Source of the DNA: Aricia agestis | Lineage: Eukaryota; Arthropoda; Insecta; Lepidoptera; Lycaenidae | Direction of reading: 5' to 3' | DNA: 64,000 bases | Assembly (NCBI RefSeq): GCF_905147365.1 | Contig: NC_056428.1 | Span: 24,768,001 to 24,832,000, forward strand | In this document: piece after piece, positions 37,236 through 48,900 of the stretch | Position numbering within the stretch: position 1 is the stretch's first letter | Layout of the letters: each line of letters starts with the position of its first letter | The notes under the pieces: generated by a model | Seen by the model: the letters and a program-made list of their open reading frames with translations, nothing else | The model's database searches: none | What the model was told of the DNA's origin: nothing | Made by a program: the position numbers and the translations under genes

Positions 37236-37393
37236 CCGGGTGTAACAATACTAAGTGACACCTAATACTTTAGGGTGTGTGTTCTTGTGGAGAGTTCACT
37301 ATGAAAGTAGCAGCGCTGAAACTTTTACAGTGAACTCTCTACACGGGACTTATACACAACTTAAAGTATTATCACTTAGTTTTGTAACACACT
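37236..37393. mobile_element. Hairpin mariner-like MITE, short copy
   Basis: GGGTGTAACAATACTAAGTG, GTAGCAGCGCTGAAACTTTT and TTTGTAACACACTG. The central loop is deleted. Confidence 0.65.
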
Positions 37394-37394
37394 G

Positions 37395-38100
37395 TAAATA
37401 GTAGCAACTTACAAGAGGGAATAAATTAAGACATTTAATAAAACTCAATTAAACTGATTAACAATTAACAATTATTTCGAAAACCAGTCTCTAAAAAGTG
37501 TATTTCTGACAACTTTCGGTGTTGAGGTAAAAACATCGAGTGCGGAGCCATCCGCCCAATGAGTGTTGTAGTGGTTACCTTATGGTACCTTATAAAGAAA
37601 GAATTTTGCCTGTAGTTATCGACATAGACCGACTCTCTCCATGGCTTCTGCTATAATACTTCTATCTACTATAATACTTATGTGTGTTACTTTATATAGG
37701 CACGCGTATGTTAATTTTCGACAGTAACAACTCTACTGAGAATCAATGAGAAATTAATCAATTTTTACGAAAAAGATTACATCAGCAAAACGTCTCTCCT
37801 CTAGGGGTAAGGAAAGACACAAAAAATTTAAGTATAATATTAGCATGGATAAATAATAATATTACTTTCAGTAGCTTTTCATTTTTGATATCTGCTAGGG
37901 AATGTAATTCGAATATATTATTATTTAAATATTTCTTTAAAAATATTCCTATATATTCGAATAATACATTTCCTAGCCGTAGCGGATGTTAGTGAAGCTG
38001 CTATCAATCCGAGAAAATTCTCCGTAATATCGTTACTTTATAGATAAAGTCAGGTACACACCAGCACGTATTTTAGGATTAGATAGTATAATCAGTAGCG
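37395..38100. other. AT-rich intergenic DNA
   Basis: Only the hairpin at 37905-37977 was seen. Confidence 0.45.
37905..37977. repeat. Imperfect hairpin, about 30-bp arms
   Basis: CTAGGGAATGTAATTCGAAT pairs with ATTCGAATAATACATTTCCT; AT-rich loop. Confidence 0.6.
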
Positions 38101-38104
38101 GGGT

Positions 38105-38175
38105 TAGGGGGGGTGACGTTAGGCGACCGCCCAGGGTGCCGGGTAAAAAGGGGCGCCGAAGGCAAACAAAGAGCG
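38105..38175. repeat. GC-rich repeat shared with 24097-24180
   Basis: GACCGCCCAGGGTGCCGGG and GGGGCGCCGAAGGCAAA. A following word CGTCGATCGTCCTGAGATGT (38271) recurs at 53811. Confidence 0.5.
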
Positions 38176-38753
38176 CCGCAGTCCCTCTCTCTCAATCTCG
38201 CCCAGCCGAGCTAGCACGGCCACCAGTACAAATGCAAAAGTATAGACAAACTGTGGAAATAAACACGCGTTCGTCGATCGTCCTGAGATGTTCGTTTTTT
38301 GGCACTTAGCACTAGAACTTAGTATGAACTCGGAACTACGAAGACCATATGTAGACCATAACTTCTGAGCCACACCAAAAACCACGGCGGTACACCAGTG
38401 TGCCGCACACTTTGCGGATATCTGATCTAGTATCTACATGATAACTACAAGATTATTTTCTTGTAAATTTAATCTAGTATCCGTAGGGAACCTGTAAAAG
38501 TAAAAACGAATATCCGGATTAACTCATGCTCCTGTTGAAAGCTTTTCGAGTAGCTGTATATCTGATATGTGAGAAATTGAAAATGCATAAGAATCTTGCT
38601 CGGAAACTCACAGATAAATCTTGAAATAGGATACCATTGTACTCGAGTAAAGGATTTTTGATTTACAGTAGAAACTCAATTATCCGGATCCCTCAGGTGT
38701 ACGGATCAGCGATTTAAATCTGGACTACCATCGGAAAATTATTAAATTTTATT

Positions 38754-39164
38754 AGTACGGGAGCCCTAGAACGAATTATTTTGTGATTACTATAAGCTGG
38801 TTAGGGTTCCGTTTTAGGGTACAGTATCAACCGAGTTTTGTTGATTACAGAACCCTGTAACGGAACCCTAACCAGCAGATTTTTTGTATATTGGTAAGTT
38901 AATAGTTATATAATTTACGAGTAACCTTGTCCTACAAATAAAACAATCCATAATATGGATTGTTTTATTTGTAAAGTGGTACTTTAGTTTCATACTTTGA
39001 CTTGATGGTCCTAAAATATTATTTTAGGACCATCAAGTCAAAGTATGAAATCCTTTCTATCTCTGTTAGCTACCACTTTCGAGATTTTTCGAAAATAAAA
39101 ATGTTGTTCGTCTTATCAAAATGTAGTTAATCACAAAATAATTTGTTCTAGGGCTCCCTTACTA
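38754..39164. mobile_element. AGTACGGGAGCCC MITE, full-length multi-hairpin copy
   Basis: Ends AGTACGGGAGCCCTAGAAC and its counterpart CTAGGGCTCCCTTACT. Inner perfect or near-perfect hairpins: CAAATAAAACAATCCATA with complement at 38934-38971, and TTTCATACTTTGACTTGATG with complement at 38988-39052. Relatives at 16215, 19688, 28755 and 40620. Confidence 0.8.
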
Positions 39165-39257
39165 TTTTATTATTATCTTTTAATAATTTCTTAAACATTA
39201 ATTTTCTGTATCGTTGTTAAAACAAACACGTATTATTATTAGCTAATAGCATCCATA

Positions 39258-39500
39258 CTTCCATACTTCCACACTAATATTATAAATGCGAAAGTGTGTC
39301 TGTCTGTCAAGTCTGTCTATCTGTCTGTCTGTTTTTTACCTCTTCACGCCCAAACCACTGAACCGATTTTGCTTAAATTTGGTACAGAGATATTTTGAGT
39401 CCCGAGAAAGGACATAGGATACTTTTAATCCCGGAAAAATGTACGGTTCCCGCGCGATAAACGACATTTGACGCAACGGAGTTGCGGGCATCAAGTTAAT
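39258..39500 (+). mobile_element. Repeat family A, best full copy
   Basis: The most complete copy in the window, from CACTAATATTATAAATGCG to GGAGTTGCGGGCATCAAG, with an expanded CTGT tract near the start. Confidence 0.65.
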
Positions 39501-39836
39501 AAATAATAATTACTTATGTGCTATTTTCGTCTGCTTACAATCTAGGCCCCAGAATGATTGTGTGCTAATAGGTAATATGTTCGTTTATTAGCATAAATGA
39601 AAATAAATCGTTTTTAGCAGTAATACTTTACAAATAACAGAAGAAACTAGATAAAATAACTTTTGAAGCCATTAAAAGCCTTTATCGCGTTGATGGTTTC
39701 GGAAGCTTCCTTAAGTTCAATAAAATTGATACATTTTATTCTAGTTGGTTAATCATATTTTAAAATTCAAAAATAATATACTTATAATTTGATCAAACGC
39801 GTCGCGTATAGTAATTATGATCCAGATATGGCCTAT

Positions 39837-40421
39837 GGGTCAATTCAGGCCGCAACGTGACGCGCGGCTGCCGTCAGGTGCATTTCAAAATAATTATATT
39901 ATTATATTGGAGTTGACCTAGATTTCGGTGTAACTTTGCAGGAGGTTCCATGCAATTGAAGCGTGGCTATCAGTACATTTGATATTATGCATTTATATTT
40001 ATGGAATTTACACATTTCAATGTAACCTGCATGACGTCTCGTGCAGTTGAAGTCTGTTACCTCAAAAGCTGCCCCCCCCCCCCCCCTATAGACTCTAAAA
40101 AACGTTGCCAAATATAATGCAAAAGCAACGACCACTATAATATTAAAATCTGGTAATAGATGTAAGGCTCGTAGTACAAATGAAAAGTTTCATGTGCTGT
40201 CGACTTTACCTACAATTCATACCTACTTTTCTCATTTATAGAGAGTGAGTAAAGTATGAATTGTAGACTGTAGTAGGTAAAGTCAACTTGCCCCCCCCTG
40301 CGCCATCGGCTGGCGACGCCCTTGTCCATTTAAATTTAGAAATGTATTTACGCGTCGCCAGAGTAGACAGAATTATGTAGTTATGTCTATTGTGGCGTCG
40401 CGTTGCGGTCTGAATTGACCC
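39837..40421. mobile_element. TIR element (GGGTCAATTCAG ends)
   Basis: GGGTCAATTCAGGCCGCAAC and GTTGCGGTCTGAATTGACCC are inverted ends 585 bp apart. A 16-C run lies at about 40,071-40,086, and a CACCTACAATTCATAC-type inverted word sits near 40,205-40,275. The interior is shared with 2300-2561. Confidence 0.7.
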
Positions 40422-40554
40422 AGGATTACCTCGACTTCAAACAAACGGGCGAAGCGAATATACCCGAGCTGGGCTCAACTGTAACTTTCAACATATTCAA
40501 TGCTTAGAAACGCATTATAACTGCGCCTTGGCCGCTAGTGTGCGCTTGGGCTTA

Positions 40555-40612
40555 GGGTCAATTCAGACCGCAACGCGACGATGCGAGGCGAGGCGAGGCG
40601 AAGCGCGGCGAG
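40555..40612. mobile_element. Left-end fragment of the 39837 element family
   Basis: GGGTCAATTCAGACCGCAAC, then GCGAGGCGAGGCGAGGCGAA, a degenerate GC-rich tandem. Confidence 0.6.
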
Positions 40613-40617
40613 GTACA

Positions 40618-40800
40618 AACCTCGTCCTACAAAATATTATAGAACAATCGATATTTTAGGACCATCAAATCCAAATATTAAATCTTTCTATCTCTGCTAG
40701 CTACCTCTTTCGAGAATTTTCGCAGAGGAATTTGAGGTTCCTCTTATCAAAATGAAGCTACTCACCAAAAATTAGCTTGATACTTGATAGTAATAAAAAA
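40618..40800 (+). mobile_element. AGTACGGGAGCCC MITE, partial copy
   Basis: GATATTTTAGGACCATCAAA, CTCTTATCAAAATGAAGCTA and TTGATAGTAATAAAAAATTG. Confidence 0.55.
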
Positions 40801-40834
40801 TTGTTCTAGCCGCGCGGCTCGTTTTAGTATACAG

Positions 40835-40889
40835 GGTGTAACAAAAATAAGTGATAATACTTTAGGGTGTTATAGAGGTTACACACTGT
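40835..40889. mobile_element. Minimal hairpin mariner-like MITE
   Basis: Only the two ends of the 22685 family remain, CAGGGTGTAACAAAAATAAG and GGTTACACACTG, with TA on both sides; about 55 bp. Confidence 0.6.
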
Positions 40890-41335
40890 AGAAGTCGCGT
40901 GGCAGCCGCACTTCTCGCGATACTATGTGAAGGCAGCCAAACAATTTGTAACGGCTATGCACCATAGAAGGCCACGTTCCTTTGAAGGCTAACTATAAAA
41001 AAGTCGTAGTTATCGTCATGGTAAGACATATTCCTTCTACTACACACTTGGATCCATTGTATGGCTGGTCTCTGGCCCTAAACGCGGCGGCGAGTCGATC
41101 GCGCCGCATTTGTAGACTTTAGATGACGAGGCTACAATAATTGTAATTTCCGCACCCTGAAAAACTTTAGTTTTTAGTTACATACTTAACCTATATCCTC
41201 CTATATCTATCTCACATTTATTACAGGGCATTGTCGTATAGGGATATGTGTATGGTACTAATAAAACATTTAGCCTTATAAAGAACGGACTCTTAAGAAG
41301 GCAATTTTAGATTTGAAAAAGTTTCTGATTAACTT

Positions 41336-41649
41336 CTGTGTCCCAAACTGTGCGCCGCGGCGCCCTGGTGCGCCGTGGAAAGGCAAGAGGGGCGCCGTGA
41401 GTGGATCCTCACTATCCGAACCACAAATATTATAAAATTATTAATTATGTAAAGCAGGAAGATCTGCTTAAAATTTATTACTATTTACCTGCATATACTA
41501 GCTATAATCATTGAAGGTATTTATTTATGTATATTTTTCTAATAGCTAGGTAGAGTAGGGCAGTGTTATATATTCCTAGAGTAGGACACCGTGATAAGAT
41601 ATTTTACGTGTAACTGCGCTGCAGGCTAAAAAAATATTGGGAACCCCTG
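41336..41649. mobile_element. hAT-like non-autonomous element
   Basis: Left CTGTGTCCCAAACTG and right TTGGGAACCCCTG resemble hAT ends of the TTCCCAA type. No clear 8-bp duplication remains. Confidence 0.45.
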
Positions 41650-41805
41650 TAATAATCTATTATAAGTACAGTTTATACTGACGGAAAAGGTTTTTGTCAG
41701 ATTTCTAATAATCGTCGGGGCCATTTTGTCAATAAAAATTTAACAATAGCTGCAAGTACAAAATATATTTTAAAATAAGTAAATTTTATGTTGAACTCGG
41801 AGCTA

Positions 41806-42210
41806 AGTACTAAGTAACGCCATCTAGTGTCGAGTAGGAAAGATTCTCAAGTGTTGGCACCTGTCACTAGTACACTAAAGAAATTTGCTCGGTAAAATAA
41901 AATAATTATTTTTCTTGCTGAATTGTTAAACAATACTTATTAATGATAATTTATTATCCTAAAATTTCTTGTACTACTGATTGATTGGAACAAAGTGGGA
42001 ACAAACAAGATCAGAAAATCGGAGATCAGTACCAAGAAACGCCATCTAGTGTCAATCAAGAAATATTCTCAAGTGTTGCTAGTAAACTAAAGACGGCACG
42101 GTTAATTAAAATAAATAATAATTATTCTTGCTGGATTGCTCATTATATAATTTATATAATACGGTAGTTAAACTATACTTATTAATGATAATTTTTGATC
42201 TTAAAATAAT
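41806..42210 (+). repeat. Diverged tandem duplication, two units of about 220-240 bp
   Basis: ACGCCATCTAGTGTC recurs at 41818 and 42039, CTCAAGTGTTG follows both, and CTTATTAATGATAATTT recurs at 41936 and 42178. It ends about 270 bp upstream of the Neurl4 promoter region. Confidence 0.65.
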
Positions 42211-42212
42211 AT

Positions 42213-42375
42213 CTTCTCCTCTTATATATAAATGGATTTTCAAATGTGTTAGTCGCACTAAAACTCGAAAACAGCTGAACGGATTGGGCTGACTTTAGTC
42301 TTAAAATATTCGTAGAAGTCCAGGGAAGGTTTCAAAGTGACATGAAGTTCACCGGGACAGCTAGTGATATTATAA
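42213..42375 (-). mobile_element. LINE 3'-end-like fragment
   Basis: Contains GCACTAAAACTCGAAAACAG and GTTCACCGGGACAGCTAG, read as CTAGCTGTCCCGGTGAACTT on the minus strand, a common start word of lepidopteran repeats. Confidence 0.45.
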
Positions 42376-42626
42376 AACACATTGATTGAAAAAAAACAAG
42401 ACCCGTATAATGGCTGGGGGAATAAAAAAAAAACATTGACATTGACATTTGTATTTTGTGTTGACAAATGTCAAATCATTTTCTGTCACTTGTCAGTTAC
42501 CGTGAAAAAAGTGGGACGAGCCGTGAGTGCTTTTCAGTTTTCGCTCATTGTTTAAAATTAAAATCAATTTTGAGAGCGTGCTTTTACAAAATTAATAATT
42601 GAATAAAATACCGTAATATATTCAAC

Positions 42627-42665
42627 ATGGAACGTAACATAGAGAATTACGATGTGTTCGTATAA
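42627..42665 (+). other. Upstream ORF 1 in the Neurl4 leader
   Basis: ATG to TAA, 12 residues (MERNIENYDVFV). The next ATG begins directly after its stop codon. It lies in the predicted 5' leader, so it could lower translation of the main frame if the leader is not spliced. Confidence 0.35.
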
Positions 42666-42716
42666 ATGGAATTACGATTGTGTAAGGTGTTCATTTTTTT
42701 AAATCATAACAATTGA
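42666..42716 (+). other. Upstream ORF 2 in the Neurl4 leader
   Basis: ATG to TGA, 16 residues, starting immediately at the stop of upstream ORF 1. It contains a weak GTGTTC-type donor-like site, so part of the leader might be intronic. Confidence 0.3.
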
Positions 42717-42752
42717 TTTCCGAAAAAAAATTCGGGACGATGGAGTTCTTCC

Positions 42753-42788
42753 ATGAATGATGATATGACGGTGGTATTAAATAAGTGA
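42753..42788 (+). other. Upstream ORF 3, ends 3 nt before the main ATG
   Basis: ATG to TGA, 11 residues (MNDDMTVVLNK), in the same frame as the main ORF. Its TGA at 42786-42788 is the in-frame stop that limits the main frame to ATG 42792. Such a close stop-start arrangement could allow reinitiation. Confidence 0.4.
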
Positions 42789-42791
42789 ACG

Positions 42792-42944
42792 ATGAGATTT
42801 CACCGGAGGTGTGGCGACAGAGTAACTCTGCTGCACGAGAACACAACTGCTGTTCGCAATTTCGTCGAATTTAATCACGGCTTGATCCTGAGCGCGGAAC
42901 CTCTTCAAGACGACGTCGTTTTTGAAATATGCATCGACCGAAAG
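42792..42944 (+). CDS. Neurl4: Neurl4 exon 1 (NHR1 start)
   Basis: Encodes residues 1-51, beginning MRFHRRCGDRVTLL and including FVEFNHGLILSAEPL and ICIDRK. It ends in phase 0 at AAG|GTAGGC. The domain begins only two residues after the Met. Confidence 0.9.
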
Positions 42945-45900
42945 GTAGGCTTTACTAGTAAATTATCTCTCACACTAATTTATTCATATCCAAAAATAAT
43001 TTCATACATTTTTAGCTGCATGTAGGTATTTGGGACAAAAATCAATAAGTGCATTTTGTGACATGCAAATTCCCAAAAAGAGGGGTAATATAATTGACAC
43101 ACCCTTTGTTTTAATTTGCCATTTTGCCCTTAGCTATTCTCTAAAATTTTCATCCTCTAATCTTAACCCTCAGTTTACCCGGTGGATTTTTAGTACATAA
43201 TTTACCTCCTGTGGACTCATATTGAAATAGCTCTAAAACTACAATTAAACGCTTTTACAGTCTTGTAATCAGCTTTATTGTTAAAACAAGTCTTAACAAT
43301 AGAATTATTAAACATAATTAAAAGTGAACACTTTTATAGGAACTATAAATCAAAATCACAGAACTTTTCATATAAAATAACAAGTGTCAACTTCTGACTT
43401 AAAAATCACAACCTTCTTGTTACTTTACTAAATATTTAACATATAAACTTAAAAAAATGTATTTAAAAAAACACAAAAGAACATGAATTAAATGTTTATA
43501 TCTTAACAAAAAAAAATGTGCAAGGGTCAATTATTGGTCTTTTCGACGCAGCTCGAACATATTTTTTTGGTGCAGCTTATAGGCAGACTGGCTTTGAACA
43601 GCTGTGACACGGGTATTCAGTCCTCCCTCAAAGACGCCAAGGGCAAAGATACAAATTTTCCTCTCGTTTTTGGTCATCTTGTGTGGCTTCAGAAGGCAAA
43701 AGAACTTGGATTATTTCCGATATGATGGCGAATATTACATTCTTCGTCAGAATCACTTTTATCGAGATTTCGTAGCCAATTAGCAACAACTGACTTTGCA
43801 TTATCGTCCAAGACATTAATTATATTGTTAGAAGCCATTTTGTACACTAAAAAGAAAAGAAAATCTTATAAAAAATATACTGCTAAAAACAAAAATAGTT
43901 ACATACTTACCCCGCTGTGGTCCCATGGACACACTTAGAGCTGGTACAAACCGATCCAAGTTGACAATTTAATCTCATAGAAATCATGTTCAATCATGCT
44001 TGTGTAAGTGTATACGTACACATATTTTTACACACAGATGAAACCAATTTCGCTTTTGTTTGACAGCTCGATATTGTTGTTCTATTCCGCTAGGTATATT
44101 AACTTTATGGTACTAAGTAACCCTAGAAGTGAAATCATAGTATATTATTAATATATGTATTTTCAAACAATCAGCTCTTTATGCAAACAGTGAAAGGATG
44201 CCGTGCTTGATAGAGAATACCTTAAAAGACAAAATTTTAACACAGCATAAGCAGTTTATGGTAAAGTAAATAGTGTAGACCCGGTAACCCGATAAATGTT
44301 TTGCAGGGCTGTCGAATTATTATTGAGTACTGCCAAAGCTAGAGGTCTGTTCCACAATCTAATAAGTTTTGTTCCTTTTAAGTTTATTAGGCATTTGTGA
44401 AACATTAATTCTAAATTGAAATAATGTTACTAATTTTTTGTGCAGGTAAACGTCTGGAATGGCAGCCTGGAGATTGGTGTTACCACTCTGGACCCGGAGT
44501 TCATGGAGCTACCAGCAACAGCAACAAAACTGCGGAACACAGCATGGGTATGTATATGTTTTGTATAGTATATATGTTTTGTAAAGTAACTCTCTATTGG
44601 AATCATTCATGTTTGGAAATAAGAACATAACACAAATATAAAATATTTCCAGACATTATTAATAACCCACCCCATTGTATTCCCTCTTAAAATACCGGCA
44701 AGGCACCTGCAACTATTCTGATGTTGCGAGTGTCTATGAGCAAGTCGCTTTCCGTCAGGTGACCCGTTTACTCGTCTGCCCCCTAATTTCATACAAGAAA
44801 TTGTACGGGAAAGGCCATTGTCAGTTTTACTCTTTAGCTGTGACATAAACATGTTCTTATATACCAGGTTGCCCGACACAATATTATTATATTCAGTTGC
44901 AATTGTAGAGGTAAATAATATCCCTTTTTATATATAAAGATATAAGACTAACAAGAATCACTCATTTTTACCATAATATTATGTTTTGTTACAGATTATG
45001 TCCGGGGCTTCCATTGTTAAAGATGGAATAACATTGCTGACATCATATGGGCCCGCTCTAGAACTTCTTCGAGAAGGGGACACCGTGGGTGTTATGAGAA
45101 GTAGTAAGGTATGTGTCTCTTTATTATGTAATAGGTCTGAATCCAGTTTGAGAAAAAGATCGGAAATTGTTTTACTCTATGGCTTACATAAAGTAACATA
45201 CATGGCTTTATTGAGATTCCTTAGACCCAATTTCACCAACCTCTGTTTGTTAAATCCTAACAAGGCATTACTTAACGGACCTTGGAAAATTAAACAGACT
45301 GTTAAAATACTTATGTCCCACAGTAAAAATTTAACAGCGCATTAGTAAATGCAATGATAAGTGAACAACGAGTGAACAACTATCAATTCGTTCATTCTTG
45401 TTATAAGGCGACGAAATTGCAATGTAAAAGATTAATACGACATGTTCTCTGCAATGTGTCACTTTCTTCCATAGTAGTATTATAGTAGATAATGCGACAA
45501 ATTAAAATATCACTGATCGCTTACATTTGTTACGCTATAATAGTTCTTCTTAATTTACCAGGTTAATAATTATTATCTGTCAAAGCTAAAAACATGAATC
45601 ATAATACAAACTTTTATTTACATATTTCGGTTTGGTAATTTATCAAAATTGCAAATATACTAACTTGTATCAACAAGTTAGTATATTTGCAATGTCAAGG
45701 AAATCCGAAGGCTGAATTTTTGGCAAAGTGAAAATAAATATTTATTCATAACTATGAAAATAATTAATAATAAGGACGTAGCGGAAACATGGCGGAAAGA
45801 CTCAAAAGTCAAAACAGATTCTTTTATTGATATTGCATATTATTGTCTTTGAAAGTTGTTATTTTGACTCATATAACAGCCTGTTAAATATTTAACGGAC

Positions 45901-48900
45901 CTCCATAGCAGGAATTAAATTTAACACCGTGTTAGGTGATTTAACATGACATTAAGGCATTTTATTTTAATATTATAATTAAATATTAAAGTACACATAT
46001 TACAAAAGACTTTGTGAAAAATTCAAGTGCCTACCTGTTTCCATTATTGACATAGAGAAATAAAGGACGACAAAATCACGTTTGTTGTATGGGAGCCCCC
46101 CTTAAATATTTATTTTATTTCGTTTTTAGTATTTGTTTTTATAGCGGCAACAGAAATACACAATCTGTGAAAATTTCAGAAGTCTAGCTAGACTTCTGAA
46201 ATTTAACTAAGTAAACTAAGTAACTGCTATAGCTATAGCAGTTACTGAGATGCAGCCTGGAGGCAGACAGACGGACAGACAGACGAACCGACAGACGGAC
46301 AGACAGACATTGAAATCTTAGTAATAGGGTACCGTTTTTACCTTTTGGGTACGGAACCCTAATAAAAAGCGACATACAAAGGATATGGGCGAAAATCCCA
46401 TAGATATTACTCTATATTATCCTTTGTGTCTCATTACCACGAATGCGCCTGTATTATACATTCTCAGTATCACCCTAAGGTTGGTTGGTAGAGAATGCCA
46501 CAAGGCATTAAGCCCGCCTTTGTAAATTTGCATAAAGTGTTAATAAATAAATAAATAAATAAATAAATATTACTATTTAAAAACCACTGACGGAAGACGA
46601 GGGGTGCAGTTATAAGTTAGTTGTCTGTCTGTCATTAGACCATTAGTAATTAGTTTAACTAGAGATCGCCCAATGGTCGAAATTCGACCTTAGTTTCAAC
46701 GACATTAGGACTACTACCTATATTTTGTAAAAAATATTGACTATCATTTTTTTTCAACTCTTGTTTCTGGAACTTAGCTGATCTCAGACTGGCAGTGTAA
46801 GCATTGTCTAATGGTATCTTAGATTCAATAAAAAAAAAATATAATCCATTTTCAATTTGTCAACTTGTTGTCAACAGACTTCAACCATAAATAAAAGAGT
46901 TATAATTCGTATGTATAGGCTTGTCACTCAAAAATCTGTCATTTCTCATGTGTGTGTGTTGTAGTGTGTGTAACGTTTTATTTGTTAAAAAATGTATGAT
47001 AAAAGCATAATTTCAAAATAATATTAGCTCGATGCACTTCTTCACCATATAAACTATAACTGTGCAAAATTTCATGCACCTACGTTTCCCCATTTTTCGT
47101 AAAAAGGGTTACAAAGTTTTTCGTTCGCGTATTAATGTTATGATGATAATTCCTTTTTACTTGGGGTCAGTTTAGAGTTTATATTATTACTTAGTGTGGG
47201 TTGCACCAGAGGCGTGGTTAAAGTTAAGGTTATAGTTAAATACCAGCGCCCCCGCCCACGTTCTTATAAAGTCTTGTCGGACCAGCAACGTCTTCTGTCA
47301 AATTCTGTGGTCAAAGTTAAGGTTAAAGTTAAATTTGCCTTAACTATAACCATAACTTTAACTTTAACCACGTCTCTGTTGCAACCCAACCTTAAAGTTT
47401 GCAAATACAGTTGTAACGCAGTGGTGCAAATACGGTAGATTGTTAAGCAGGATAGCACACTTCTGAAATTGATCCTAATTAGCGACATTAATTTGACGAC
47501 AACACCACTATAAATATTACTAGCGAGCCGCCCCGGCTTCGCACGGGTATAAAATATATTTTAGCCTATATTATATTTTATACGGGTATAAAATATATGT
47601 CACTCACTGAAAAAAAATATTAAAATCGATTACCGCAACTTTTAAATCTGTATTACCTTCGAAAATATTCTTTTAAATCATATGCTGTAAAGTGCCATAA
47701 GTATATAGGATTTATATTAAATCAACAATGTATTTAAACTTTTAAGTATTTAATTGAATAAGTTACTGTGGGATATCTATAAGCGATAGACATATACCAT
47801 CGCGAAGTTTTCTGTAGACCTTTTCATTGTGTACAATACTTATTACATTATTTTGATAAATGTCGTAAGGTTCAGCCTGCGTTTGCAATGTAATCGGAAA
47901 AATGTAATTATTTACGACATCAGATTAGAAACCTCAAATTAACAGTATTTCTCCACTATTTAATTATTGGTATTATACTTTGAATAAACCTTCCCCTTTA
48001 TTCACTCTATCTATGAAAGAAATGCGCATCAAAATCCGTAGCGTAGTTTTAAAGATTATAGGGAACAAAGGAACATGAGGACAGAAAAAGCGACTTTGTT
48101 TTATACTACACAAAAATACAAACATAATCTCACAATAATATGAAAAGGTTTTGTAGTTTGTGGTGTTATTGTTATATTATTGTACAATGTACATGTATTT
48201 TTATGCATGACTAGATGTCCCGCGCGGCTTCGCCCGCGTAAATTAGAAATTTTACAGAATCCGTAGGTACATTTTCCCATAAAAAATATTGCCCCCGTTT
48301 TTCCCACATTTTCCTGAGTTTCTTCTGTCGTATTAGTCTTAGAGTAATAATATAATATAACCTTCTCGATAAATGATGAGTCTTACTCGATAAATGATCT
48401 ATCTAACACTGAGATAAGTTTTTAAATCGGACCTGTAGTTTCTGAGATTGACGCGTTCAAGCAAACATACTCTTCAGGTTTATAATATTAGGTAGATATA
48501 GATTTTTTTTAATTATCGCTTGACAAACTCGAGTCTCGATCTAAAAGACTATGATATGGTAGTGATGATGATGATGATGATGATGAAGAATGTAATTTGC
48601 ATAGTAGCATATGCTTTCTGTTCTTAAAACAACGCCGAAACTCCCAAACTTGTATCTATAAAGAATCAGGAATTCTCTCAGCACCTTCCGAACCACAGTA
48701 TACCAGGTATATCTCGGTGCAAAATCTTACTTGTTGGTAGCATATGCTTAGAATACTTCTCACGAAACCGAAGTCACCATATGTTTCCCTATAAATTTTG
48801 AGGAGTTCCCTCGATTACTTATGGATCCTTCATCAGATCATCACTTTTCTGAATATAATACCAAATTGGGATGATACCCTATATACCAAAAGAAAAATTT

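Larger units (their letters stand above)
42480..42791 (+). promoter_or_regulatory. Probable Neurl4 core promoter and 5' leader
   Basis: The non-repetitive stretch before the first coding exon contains two TCAGTT words (about 42494 and 42533) that resemble the arthropod initiator TCAGT, but no clear TATA box at the expected distance. The leader up to the ATG at 42792 has three short upstream ORFs. The transcription start is inferred, not seen. Confidence 0.4.

Noticed and set aside
45215..45345. Possible relative of the TAA-flanked MITE at 52767 in Neurl4 intron 3
   Set aside because: It has one similar end word (CCCAATTTCACCAACCTC) but I could not find a matching opposite end.
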